A stretch of DNA of 64,000 nucleotides, from assembly GCA_037176885.1 (NCBI GenBank), contig JAWWNJ010000134.1, positions 124,001 to 188,000 on the forward strand. Direction: 5' to 3'. Each line of letters opens with the position of its first letter. Positions within the stretch are counted from its first letter, which is position 1. The position numbers and the translations under genes are program-made. Below the pieces are notes generated by a model. The model was not told where the DNA came from. It ran no database searches and worked only from the letters and a program-made list of their open reading frames with translations. The stretch is from Favolaschia claudopus. Its lineage: Eukaryota; Basidiomycota; Agaricomycetes; Agaricales; Mycenaceae. This document shows positions 24,609-36,372 of the stretch, in pieces.

Positions 24609-25423
24609 TTGATTTTCTTTCGACTGTGAAAAAAGTTTGGAGGTGTACGGTGCGTTTTGCTCGCTTACTCGCCGCTCGTTCCTTCTTTGATAAAGTTAAC
24701 AGTCAAAGTGGTATGATGTATCTTGTGTAGTACGAATAAGGCTGAGTTATTGTATTGTGCGTGTATCCTTCTGCTTTCGTTTTACTGCGATTATGAATTT
24801 CTTGTATGATTTCCTGGTGGTCACTCCGCGAGGATGGCGTCTCGACGGTGATGTCTGAGCAAAGGTTCATGGCAGGTACAGTTCATCATTGTCGTGCTGG
24901 TACGCATGACATCGAAGAGAGTTCAGACGATTGCATCGTGTAGGTACCGCCGCAGAGTCTTCGCTCACTGTTGCACGTCTGCTCGGTGGAATTCTGGTTC
25001 GGTGAAGGACTGCCAGCAAGGGGATGAGTTTCTCGCGTTCTCTTGATCTCCTCCGAATTTCCTCACGGCTGATGTTCATTCAATGCAGAGCGCTAACTAC
25101 ATAGAACGATGAGATGTTTGGGACGCCGGACATTGAGATCATATTGATGGTCTGATTTTATACTCGATGAGCAGCCTGCGCAGCTGGTTGGAACAGCGAC
25201 CGGCTCTGCAGTCATGAGTGCCCTTGCGATGCCAAGGTTATCGCTTCGTTTCACCCAGTCGCTGTGAGCAAACACAAAAAATCGGGTCAGCCGAAGTGGT
25301 GCCGATCAGCGGTGATCTCCGGTCACATCACATCACATCACGGAAGTCGAGCGACTGAGACAATCTCTGCGACGACGACGACGATCCTCTCATCTCTTCC
25401 CCGCACTCCGCGCCAAACCGCCG
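24609..25423. other. Intergenic, no gene seen
   Basis: This probably holds the 3' untranslated region of the Q-rich gene and the promoter of the next gene. The minus frames here have no support. Confidence 0.4.
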
Positions 25424-28400
25424 ATGGACCGCGCCCCGGCGCCCGCCCACCCGCCTTCAACGCCACTCACCGACGCGGAGGCTCAAGCTCGTATCCAAGC
25501 GCTTCAGGGGCGGCTCAGGACTCAGGTACGTGCCTCGCCGGCGTGTGGTATCAGTGTGCTGAGAGCGGGGTGTACTATGAACAGGCGAAGGAAGCGTTGG
25601 ATGCGTACAATGTGTGTCTTTCTTTTGCTTCCTTTTCCGGGATTCGCGGGCTGATGAGTTGTAGGAATTGCGAGCGAGGTATAAGGAGGAGAAGGAGAAT
25701 GCGAGGAGGCTGCATGAGGTGGGTGCGCTTCTCTTTTTCTTGTTCTATCCTTTCGCCTTTTATCGTTGCACCTCGACGCTCGTTCTCACGAATATATACT
25801 AGACGCTAGCGGATCAATATCGCGGGATTCGGGAGAGGGAAGCTGAGCTTGGACGGAGAGAGACTGAGGTGGCCGCGGGGACGGATGAACTACGCACGGA
25901 GAATGAGGTACGTCTATGAACATTCTCCCGTTCTTCTACTCGACACTCCTCAACTTTCACAGACCCTCCGGCGGGAATATGCCGACCTCCGAGCGACCGA
26001 AGCAGAACTCGATGCCCGCGCGCAGAAGCTGAAGACCAAAATCGATGATTTCGAAGAACAAGCCACGGTGCGCTCGCCCTCCTCCTCCCCCCTTTCCCTC
26101 CTCCTCTTCCCTCCCTTCCGTCCATACATCTCATCCGTCTCATAGCGCTTCACGCTCGGCATGCACAACCACAACACCCAAATCGAGAACGAATACAGCC
26201 AGATCACTGCCAGGGAGGAAGCACTTGAGCAGGGGAGGGCGCTGTTGGAGGAGAGGATGCTGGGGTTCAGGGTGGAGACGGAGGTGAGTTCTCGTTCGGC
26301 GGTCCTTATCTCTACTAGAGTCTAGAGGCTCGATCATTGATTTCTGGGTAATCCGTAATGCAGCGACTCGTGAAAGACGCGGAGACGAAAGCGGAGAAGC
26401 TGCGAGAGGGCTTTCGCGGTGCGGTGGAGGAGAAGAAGGCTTTGAAGGCGGTGAGTTTGGTGCCTTGCCGTCGATTTCTCGTGAATTGACCAGAGGACGG
26501 ATGCATTTTCAGGCGCTTGATGAGGCGAAGGAGGCTTTGGATGAGAAGGATAAGGTACGAATCAATGTATTCTCATCATACGCACGACCTGAGCAATTCT
26601 TCTTTTCACTTTGACGCAGGCTATCGCATCGCTGGAGTTGGAAGTTGAGGTGTGTTCATTCTCTTTTGACTCGCACATTTTTCATATTCATTGCGTTTTG
26701 GTTTTCTTTCAGAATCTCACCACCGACGTCGACGCCGCAGCCGAAATCGATACCGACGAGGTCTCGAGGCTGACGAGCGCGTTGGAGGCGGCAAAACTGA
26801 CGATTGCGACGCAGGAGAATGTACGTGTTGTTTCACTTCGCCTTCCATTGTTCACGCATGTCTATTCCTGCTCACAATGGTGGTGGTGTAGACCTTGAAG
26901 GAGGTTCGCACGGAAGTCCAGGTGTGTCTGTTGTCCATTGATGTCCTCTTTTTGATGAGCGTCGCGATTCTAGGAGAGCCGAGATTCTGCTGAGGTGGAG
27001 GTTTCGAGGCTGGGGAGCGCGTTGGAGGCGGCGAGGTTGACGATTGCGACGCAGGAGAGTGTGAGTATGGGTTTGTCAGAGTTGTATTCGACGTGGGCTG
27101 ATGGAGGACCGGATGAATATGGATAGGCGTTGGAAGGGGTTCAGCGGGAGTTGCAGGTGTGTTTGGTTTCCCTTTTGTATATTGCGCGCGTTGCTGAGGG
27201 GTGGGCAGAATTTGCGTTTGGAATCTGATGCAGAACGGGCGCGGAGTAAGGAGGAGGTGCGTTCGAAGGAGGCATTGAGAGCCGAGGTGAGGATGTCCTT
27301 TTCCTTTGTCCTGTGGCATCAATCGAGATGGATACTGAAACTCGACCAGATTTCTCAGCTCAAAGAAGCAGCTTCTGGGGATGAGGATCGGTATAAGGAG
27401 TTGGAGGGGAAGTATGATGAGGTGATTGTGGTGCGTCTCGTCTCGAATGTGATTTCGTCTTGCGCTGAGAGATTTTTCGTCCTGAAGGAACGGGATGGGT
27501 TGCGGGGGTCGAAGGTGCGCTATATGTCTCGCTGTATCGCGTGGATTGACTGGTTGTTTCTGATTTGGCAATTCATAGGCGGACATGGAGCAAGAAAAAC
27601 AGAAATTGAAGGAGTTCATACGGAAGCTGCAGGGGGATGTGAAGCATTTGGAGGGGAAGATTTCGGAGAGTGTGGGGAGGGTGACGAATGTATGTCTCGA
27701 AATTCCATTCTTTCCCTTCCCTCCGGAGATGCCAACCAGCTCTCGTTTTCGATCTATTTCCGCCTTCCTCCTTCTGCCACTATATTAATTCTAACTGACG
27801 AAATTCAAGCAGGATTCACAACGGATGTCGACAATCGAGCGGTTGACGTCCAAGGCTGAGATTGAGGCGTTAAAGAATGAGGTGCAGACGATGAAGGACA
27901 AGGTTCAGGAGCGGGATGAGATTATCCAGAATTTGAAGACGGTGGGTCCTTTCTTCCTTTCCCTCCCTACATCGCGCATTGATGTCATGACCAAAGCAAT
28001 GGCAACAGCGTGCAATGCTGCAAGCTAGACCGCATCAGCCGACGCAAGATCCTCGACAAGTTCGTTTCCCAATTTTCATTGGTGTTGCGTGCTGAGATTG
28101 ATTCAATTAGAGACCTCCGCAGCAAGTGGGTGGTATGCGACCGCTTCCTCGATCTATCTGAGAGTTTGTTTGGTTCATTTCAGTCGTCGTCGTCGGCCGT
28201 CGTCCCCGTTGACGAACCCGTGGATGCTCTTCATCAACCAGATCTCCACCCACCAGACAACGCTGCCCCGCCTCCTTTGGTGGTCAGTCGCATCTGTCTA
28301 TCGTTATATAACAAAATATCAATCAACTTTCCAATATTCTTAAGGCGACCGTCAGAATGACGCATAATGAAGAACGCTCGCTTTATAATGAGTTCATGAA

Positions 28401-29193
28401 GCAGTTTCCGGTTCCGGAGGGGCGGCCGCCTTTGAAGGAGATGGAGCCGATAGGGACGGGTGCGCTTGAGTCGTTTGTGAATGCAAGTTTCCATTTTTCT
28501 CTTACGTTTCGGGTGAGGGCATTCATTTGCTGATTGTCTGAATTTGGTTCCTTTCGTATAGCCGCATACTACCTCAAGGTAACGCTTCTCATCAGCGCTC
28601 TGATATTTCGCGACACGCTCATCTCATCGTACTCCAGGAAAAGCCTACACTACCCGAAACGTACCCTGTGGCCCCATCCTGTGCACGCTCTCGTCTTCGT
28701 GCCGACACACAGATACGACAACAAAGCGAGTTGTTGGGTCGCTGCTACGGCGTTGCTATCGCATGTCGGGACCGAGGTCGATTTTTTCATGAATCGGGGC
28801 AAGAGTGTTTATTATGCGGGGGTCTATAGGATTCATAGTTTGAGGGGCGTGCATCCGCCAGGGTCGGTGGTGCCTTCTGATGTGGTGAGTCAATTCGATT
28901 CGATTGATTTGCTGCACGGCTGAATTACGCTGTGAACAAAAAATCCGCAGTCTTCGATCGCGATGAAGAAGGCAACGAAATATACCGGCGAGCTGGATGA
29001 TTTTTTCCCGGAGGGGAAGATTACGACTGAGTGTTTTGGCATGCAATGTGTTGGATTTGATTGGGAATTGTATGAGGCACTGCGGAAGGATTATCTGGCT
29101 GCGAGTGGCGGTGGTGGGGGAGATGGGAAGAAGAGGAAGGCGGGTGGGAAGGAGTTGAGAGATGGTGAGAAGAGTAAGGTGCAGAAAGTATAG
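25424..29193 (+). CDS. Long coiled-coil protein with DUF6697-like C-terminal domain
   Basis: About 25 exons, several coding for only 5-20 residues, nearly all phase 0. Exon ends fall on coiled-coil heptads (for example exons ending RLRTQ, LDAYN, RRLHE). The N-terminal two thirds is continuous Glu/Lys/Leu/Ala coiled coil, with a near-duplicated segment (SRLTSALEAAKLTIATQEN and SRLGSALEAARLTIATQES). A Pro-rich linker leads to a C-terminal domain containing WPHPVHALVFVPTHRYD, VGTEVDFFMNRGK and a VHPPGSVVPSD-type segment, which I recognise as DUF6697 of Agaricomycetes. A basic Gly/Lys tail ends the protein. One intron (28483-28561) is GC-AG with a perfect GCAAGT donor. The start at 25424 is the first ATG giving an uninterrupted frame. 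Function unknown. Confidence 0.8.
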
Positions 29194-29758
29194 TCGGAAT
29201 CAGGTCGGAATGGAGGGACTGTTTATGACGAGGAAATAAATTAAATTTCTCTTGTATGTAATTTATTTTGTAGCTAGTCTATGGACTCGCTACGCTACGG
29301 GAGCTCCATTGCTTCTGGAATTTGTAAGTCCCGAACTTGGCGGATTTTCTTAACGGGATCGACAGACCGTTTGAGTCAGAGTGACGGTGAAAATCGGCAC
29401 GCGACGCGATGCAAAGATGGCGACTTTGCACGATAGCACTGGAAGATCCATCATTGATTCCTTTCTACAATTTGATTTCTTTTGAGTATGACTATGGCAC
29501 ACGTTACAGACTAAAGAGTCGTAGTATTACTATTACTGTAAATCTTCCTATGTAAGGCAGAGCAAGAAAATGACATGAAAAGAAGGAGAGCGATAGATAC
29601 AAAACAAAAGGGGGGCCGCCGGCCAAGAAGGTATAAAAGTGGCAAGGTATAAGTATGAATGTGAATGTGAATGTGAATATAAAGGTCGTCGTGATTTTTG
29701 GAGTATCGTGGTAAGGTGTTTGATTCCCAAAGGAAGAAATGAACGAAGAGCGAGCGGA
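29194..29758. other. Convergent intergenic region with a GAATGT microsatellite
   Basis: It lies between two convergent genes. A short (GAATGT)n run sits at about 29655-29680. Nothing else seen. Confidence 0.5.
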
Positions 29759-30777
29759 TCACCAGTGAGATCCATCCTCGGGATACGCAGGCGGGGGAGT
29801 ACCGCCGTACATAGCCCACGAAGCCGCCTCTTCCTCGGTCTTGAGGATGAAGCTGTTCTGCGCGTCATACGGGTGGGCGGGGGTGGGAGAGACGATGACG
29901 GGGTCTACAGGGGAAACGTATTCGTGCTCAAGATCGAGCTTCGACATGTGGTGCAGCGTAGCAGGAGCAGCAGGGGCGTAGAATTCGGCGGAGGAGGGTG
30001 GGGTCGTATAGGGTGAGAGGTAGTCGGAGGAAGAGGAAGAGGATGGGGAGGAGACGCTGTACGCGAAAGGGGAGGGGAGTGCGGTGTGCCGGGGAAGAGG
30101 GGGATAGGATGGGCGGCGATAGATTGCGGGGGCGATAGATTGAGCGTACGCCTCCTCCGCATCCTCTTCCTCGTAGGGCTCCACCATGTCATCGAGTAGC
30201 TCCACCTCAGACCCGCTGGCGACGATCATGAAAGCTTCAGTGCGGCGCGGCTCCAGGACGCTAGCGACGCCGGCCCTGCGGCGCCATTCGTTTACTTCCC
30301 TTCGTAGGGCTTCAGCTTCGGTATGTAAGGAGTGGAGCTGCTGGGCCGCGACGATACGATGGCGGCGGGCGGATTGGATGTAGGCGATGGATGATCTTGT
30401 GATGGCTAGGCGCGATGGGCGGCGGACACCGGCGAGATTGGGGAGCATGGCGGCGAGATCCTGCGTGAGATGGGTTGTTAAGGCTGGAGCAAAGCTTGAG
30501 CGGGGTGAGGACTCACCAAAATCCGGGCGTTGAGCTTATCGCGGCGCTGGCGCTCGACGAGATTGTGGGATGCGCGTCGAGCAGCGCTTTCGGCTTGTTG
30601 CTTTTCGTCATCTACGGGGGAGACATAGAATGCAGCATCGGCAGAGATTCTTCGTCCAAAATGACCGACGAGTATCTCGCTTTCTGGGGATGACAAGGGA
30701 GAAAAGGGGTGCGTGAAAGAAGGACGAGCGGAGTTGACCGGGGAGAGGGAAGAAGGGGAACACCCGGGCGACGACAT
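29759..30777 (-). CDS. bHLH transcription factor
   Basis: Two exons (30777-30517, 30460-29759) with a 56-nt intron give 320 aa. The basic region and helix 1 end exon 1 (residues ~67-87: RRASHNLVERQRRDKLNARIL). Helix 2 opens exon 2, followed by a leucine-spaced coil to residue ~135. His71, Glu75 and Arg79 are the residues that in class B bHLH proteins read CACGTG, so an E-box binder is predicted. The C-terminal 180 residues are Ser/Pro/Tyr-rich and likely the activation region. The start ATG at 30777 is chosen over 30891 because the upstream stretch is hydrophobic and unlike the family. Confidence 0.85.
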
Positions 30778-32318
30778 GATGCTGAAGGACCAAAAGACAG
30801 CGCAGAAGGAGAAATGCAAGGTGAGCTGGGGAGCTAGCAAGTCGTCGTTAGCATAAGCAGAATTGTTTGGAGGAGAAGAGAGCACGCACATTGAGGTTCA
30901 AACTAACAAAAAAAGAGGCAGACTCCAAGAATACGAATGATAAAAAAAGGTAGTGGAGGCGCAGAGAAAGTCGAAGGGAAGAGGAAAGGCGGAACAGCGA
31001 CGAGACGCATCTGTTGCCGTTATAAACACTACGGTCCCTGCCGATATCAGGGATGTTGCTTCTCTTACTGATGCCTGTCCCCCACAATGATGGGAGATCG
31101 ACAGAACCTGGGAAGATGTTCTCTTGGCAAGCAGGCGGCGGAGATCTGGACAGAAACGATGATTCGGGCGATTGGGGAGGCTCATGATGCATGCGTAAGA
31201 TTTTCGCCCTGGCAAACTCTTGATTACCTGCGGAATACATCGGCAAGGATAACAACCTGGATTGAGTCAGGTAATCTAACGTATGGTTAAGCGACGGAAA
31301 AATGGAGGAAAACGACTGATGACACGTGTCGAACGCGTATCGTGTTTGACAAATCCGTGATGCGTCGTCTAGGATCCTGAGCTTCAGACACCATGACATG
31401 GTTTCAGCCTTCAGGTCGGGGAAAGAGCGAGGAAAACGACAACGCTGAATGGACCGTGAGGTAAATTGGAGAGATACAGAACTAGGCCGAATGCGCAAAC
31501 TGGTTGAAGACACAAGTGCTGGCGAGTTTGAAATTTCGGAATGAATTTCATTGATGGCAGCTGAAACTGTCTGTGACGGAAGCTTCCTCGGGTATCGGAC
31601 CGACGGTTCAATTCCAATGACACTCAGTCTGAAGGCAAGTCTGCAGCGTTCGATTTCGCGAAAGCCTCCTCAGCGGTGGGCGCGGGGGCACCAACGACCG
31701 ATAGGATGGGGATCCTGACTCGTAGAACACGGGCCTTTCTCGTAGGGTCCATGCGCTTAGTTCAAAGGTCAAAGGAGAGGTCCAGGGACGAAGATGTGCT
31801 TTGAACATTGGAATAATCCCTAGGCCCCAGCGTTCGTGAATCGGACCGGCCGAGTAATGTTACCTTACCTGACTTACCTTACCCGACGATCTAACATAGG
31901 GGATCTGTGGGTTCGTATAAGTATGAGTATCGTAAGCGATCCGGAAATCCTCGAGAGTCGAAGTCCAGGGCGAAGCTCTCCAGGAGACTGGATCCCAATG
32001 AGTCGAAGGTCAAAGTGCAAGTAGCAGGGGTACCCGGAATGATCCGTTTGATGAACAGAAATCGGTGCACGTGCATCAACGTCACCTCCCTCTCCTCTCT
32101 CGCTGGCACCAAGCTGGCACGTCCGAGTCGAACGAGTCTCCGATTCTTTTGAAGCTCTGGCGCATGCTATCTGCTTTATCCTTCAAGACTGAACCTCATG
32201 CTTCGCTATGCCCAAACCTCCGTCAATATATGCAGTGGAGGCTGGTGAATATCCGACTCGCTGTAAACGTCGATTGGCACGGGCATAGGCATATGATACT
32301 CATTGCTGGTTTTCGTGG
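30778..32318. other. Long intergenic region left of the giant element
   Basis: No supported gene in 1.5 kb. TTACC-type short repeats occur near 31861-31885. The short frames on both strands lack any family signal. This is the left flank of the transposon insertion. Confidence 0.4.
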
Positions 32319-32324
32319 CAAAGC

Positions 32325-32348
32325 TTTGGGGGCCCTTATCGGACAAAA
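32325..32348 (+). repeat. Left terminal inverted repeat of the giant element
   Basis: The outer six bases are TTTGGG, then GGCCCTTATCGGACAAAA. It pairs with 57003-57026 with four mismatches. CAAAGC directly precedes it. Confidence 0.75.
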
Positions 32349-32372
32349 CCAGTGTTTTTGCACCTGAATGGT

Positions 32373-32585
32373 CGGGATCCTTAAGGATCCCGAGGGATCG
32401 GTCGGGAATGGTCAGGATCCCGATGATTCCTGATGATTCCCGATGATTCCCTAGGGATCCCGAAGGATTTTGAGTTTTTGTTCACAGACCGTTTATGTCT
32501 CCCGATATGGGATCCCTCGGGATCCCTGCTCCTGGGGCAAAAAATACTCTTCAATAATATATAAGACTCTGTCGGGATCCCGACG
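32373..32585. repeat. Left subterminal GGATCC array
   Basis: About six GGATCC palindromes lie in 210 bp, mostly inside larger GGGATCCC/TAGGGATCC palindromes. They are mixed with TGATTCC repeats at 32424-32450. The same motifs recur inverted at the right end, so they are part of the element and probably bind the transposase. Confidence 0.7.
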
Positions 32586-32840
32586 ACTCCCTACCTTTTT
32601 TCAAGCTGTCCCTGTCACGCTCCCGAGCGGTCCTCAAACCATCCAAGCTCTTTCCCTCGCGACCATGAGGCTCCCATCACCAGTCCAAGTCCTTGGCGCG
32701 ATAAGAAGCACTATTTTTAGCAAGCCAAGTCCCTGCTCCACAAGTCCGCAGCAGCCGTGCGACCGGGCCAAGTAAACCAAGTCAACCCAACCGCGGCCAC
32801 GTGAGTTTCATTGATTTTACCCTCCTTGCCTTCCTCCTCC

Positions 32841-34624
32841 ATGTCTGACGCACTGGAGAACCTTCGTGCTGCCTATCAGATCCTCAAGCGCAATGTTATA
32901 CGCACCCTCCGTACTCAGCGCGGGGCAGAGACCCAACTGACCTTCCAAGTCAACGAGGCGTTACAATTTTTCGAGGCTGCTGAGCTTGTACGCTACGGTT
33001 ACCTTGCTGATACATTCTCACTAGTCAACTAACGCTGCCTCTTAGCATCGCAACATCATTCCTGCTGCAGAGTACGCCACAGTTGAGCAGAGCATCACGG
33101 ACATGATCTCCGACCTCAACGACGCTCGACACCAGTCATCTGACCCCCCGACTGGCTCCCGTATCACTGTAACGACTCGCACCAATACTGGTGGGCGCCC
33201 TCGTATCGACATTGACCCCGCCTTCCTTTCCCATGCCCTGACTCTTCGTGGGCCGACCCATCTCGCGGAAGTCTTTGGCGTCGCTCCTCGCACGGTGCGC
33301 CGACGAGCGCTCGAATATGGGCTGGCTCAGCCTGGAGCCCCTGTCTATGTCGACTCACCGCAGGCCGACGGCTCAGTCTCTCGTGTTTACACTTCGACCT
33401 CAGCCCCTATGTCCACCCTCACTGATGAAGAGCTTGACGGCCTTCTTGCGGACATCTTGCGCACATTCCCCAACTTCGGCAGACGTATGATAAAGGGACG
33501 CCTCCGTGCTGCCGGCTATCGTGTCCCCCGCGAGCGTATTGCCGCCTCTTATTTGCGGGTCCATGGCTCGCCAGGTCAATTTGGTGCTCGTTTTATTCAC
33601 CGTACTCCCTACAATGTAGCGGGTGCCAACTCTCTCTGGCATCACGACGGTCAACATGGTGAGCTTTTCTTTCTCCTTCCTTCACTATCTCAAGATCTCA
33701 CTTTGCTTTTCTAGGCCTCATCCGATATAAGATTGTCATCCACGCTTTCGTCGACGGCAAATCTCGGTTTGTCACCGGGATCCGCGCAAGCAGTAACAAC
33801 CGTGCTGAGACAGTTCTCGAACTGTTTCTAGCTGCCGTCGAGCTATATGGGCTCCCCAGCCGAGTACGGGGTGATCATGGCACAGAGAACATCCTTGTCG
33901 CTATTCTGATGGAGAGTGAGCGCGGTGTGGAGCGTGGATCGTATATTTGGGGCAGGTCAGCGGAACTTGCACACCGAGTCTCTTCATGTTACTCACCGTG
34001 ATCTGCAGAAGCGTCAACAACACTCGCATAGAGCGGCTGTGGTACGACGTCACCCACGGCTTTGGCCATAAATGGAAGTCTTTCTTCCTCGATCTCGAGG
34101 TTAACCATGGGCTCAACCCGACCATCGATGTCCACATTTGGCTCCTGCACCATCTCTTCCTCCCATCCATTAACGCAGATGCGCAGGAGTGGGCTGATTC
34201 GTGGAACGCACATGACCTCCAGATTCGCGGAGAGCGCACACGTTCCCCTCGCGATATTTTTCTGTTCAGCATGCTGCAGGACGGACCTCGTGGGCTTGAG
34301 CGCATTGTCGACGCCCCAGATGATGATGTGGCAAATCCCTCGACGTACGGAGTCGACTGGGACGTCATGGACGACCCCGCTCTCATGCGCCACCATCTCA
34401 TGCAAAATCCGCAGGCATGGGCGGACCACAATCCATTTGCGCCAGGGGTGGAGGATCTCTCAGACGTCCCGTGTGAGCCCCCCTCTTGCCCATTCACTGC
34501 AGAGCAGCTCCAATTCCTGGACGACAATCTGCGAGCCGTAGTGGATGTCACTTCGCGTAGTATGGAGATTCGGAAGATTGTTTGGAAGGAGGCGTTTAGA
34601 ATATGTAATGAGTTTTATCAATGA
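32841..34624 (+). CDS. DDE integrase/transposase, IS3/retroviral (rve) type
   Basis: Four exons (32841-32987, 33046-33658, 33715-33955, 34009-34624) give 538 aa. Residues ~130-150 form a helix-turn-helix of the type LAEVFGVAPRTVRRRALEYG, followed by a region like the IS3 'HTH_21' linker. The rve core has Asp250 (in WHHDGQH), Asp307 (in RGDHGTEN) and Glu342 (in NNTRIERLW), a D-x-D-x34-E set. The segment FVDGKSR and the NNRAETVL stretch after it match an animal and fungal family of integrase-core proteins that I link to IS3EU transposons. The C-terminal 190 residues are lineage-specific. It should cut and join the element's ends. It is the leftmost gene, read inward, and a TATATAAG lies near 32558-32565. 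Confidence 0.9.
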
Positions 34625-34754
34625 ATGGACATTATATCAATACGTGATGCGAATGAAGGAATTAATATCTGCCGCTAAATAGCACCCGCGTCCTATCCAT
34701 CAATTCCCTAAGCGCTTTCCTCCCCCTCTACTTTTGCCTCCGTCTCTTCATCCC

Positions 34755-36284
34755 ATGCCACACATTCTGTCTTTTCCCACCGAGGTCCTAGATGAAATCT
34801 TCTACGATTGCCTCCCCTCCCCAGAGCTTACGGCGATTTCCACCTTTGATTCTGCTCTATTCATACATCCCTCATGCACTTCTGCTCCTCTTCTCCTGTG
34901 CCAGATCTGCAGACGATGGCGTCTTATTGCAATTTCTACTCCGCGACTATGGGCTTCTCTCAACGCGGAATTTACAAAGCGCTCAGAGCTTGTCGAGATT
35001 TGGCTTAATCGAGCGCGCTCACATCCGTTGTCGCTTAGGCTTGGTGAGTCTCAGTGATCATTCATACTATTTCCTACCTTATGTGCTGAGTTAGGCCGTC
35101 CAATATTACATCCTCACCAGCCTTGGTACTCCATCGAAGCTCACCCGCATCTGCCGGATAATGTCTACGCCGGCTGGAATCCACGTCATCTCCCCCTTCT
35201 TCTCCCAAAATTCCCCCAATGCGAACGGCTTCACATCACGGATATGTGTTTCCCACCTGGCTTCCAGCCTCTCGCGCTTCCCCTCCTCGAGAGCATCTCA
35301 TTCACTGAGAACTCTGAACGACGCTCAAACGCAGCTACAGTCATGTCTCAGCTGCTACTCAATGCACCTAAACTGCGGCAAATGCATTGGCATGGGCCCC
35401 GCTTCTCTGCGCACTGGCCTAACCTGTCACACTTCAGTTTGAAGACACTTTGGTTTGCTGCTGACAGCCATCCAATCTCCTTGCTCACCCATGTCACACA
35501 CCTTCGCTTGGATTTTCACCCACATTGGCAAACTGCGATCAACCCCGAAATCTACCTCCTTCCCAATGTCACAACGCTCTTTCTCAGTGGCTATGATTCC
35601 AATCTTGCCAGCTTTCGTCTGCCGGCTCTCCGCCACCTCATTATCGGAGACCCCTCGTGTGTTTGTGAGGACCATGATACAGGGTCTATCGTTCACCTCC
35701 TCGAGCACTCCCACTGCACGCTCAACATCTTTGAGCTTTCCGAGCGGGCACATACAGCAGACTTTCTGACATTGCTCACGCATCGAGCCGTCGCCCCTTC
35801 CATAACGGCGCTTGTTATCTCGTCGTACCACCTCAACGAACTCTTTGAACGGCTGGAACGGGATATTCCCGGAACCTTGCCAGACGTTGTGAAACATCTA
35901 CGTCCCGTCGACCGGTGCTTTCACATTGACTGGACGTATTTGGAGGCGACAGCGGGAATCTTGGCTTCCCTTCTATGCGCCCAGTTTCCTCTGCTCTGTC
36001 GCCTCACGCTTGACGACATATTTGAAGGTCAATTTATCACAGAATCCCGCACCCTTAATGTTCCCGGCAGCAGCGCTCTCACCGTCAGACGGAATTCCAA
36101 CCTACGTCAGGCGTATGATGCATGGTGGGTGGCGTTTAAAGCAGAGACTCCGGAAAGTACCTTGAAAGAGGTTGGGAACATGGAGATACCGTTGGGTATT
36201 CTTAGCGATCACATATATAAACGCTCGCAGGGTAGCCAATACAGCTCTGGATACTTCAAGCTGAAGCTGCGATGGATACCCTGA
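34755..36284 (+). CDS. F-box protein carried by the giant element
   Basis: Two exons (34755-35043, 35095-36284) encode 492 aa; an ATG 21 nt upstream is an alternative. Residues ~4-65 are an F-box of the mushroom type (LSFPTEVLDEIFYDCLP, later LLLCQICRRWR and STPRLW), closely like the host gene at 4532-5965. The C-terminal part has irregular leucine-rich repeats. It starts 130 bp after the integrase stop in the same direction and is convergent with the dioxygenase gene, 88 bp away. It is either captured cargo or an element gene using host SCF ligase. Confidence 0.85.
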
Positions 36285-36372
36285 CACGGTGCGATGTAAC
36301 GATTCATTCAACACATTTTCTGGTTCACAATTACCGCAAACACTCTGAAATATATATACGAATGTATCTAAA

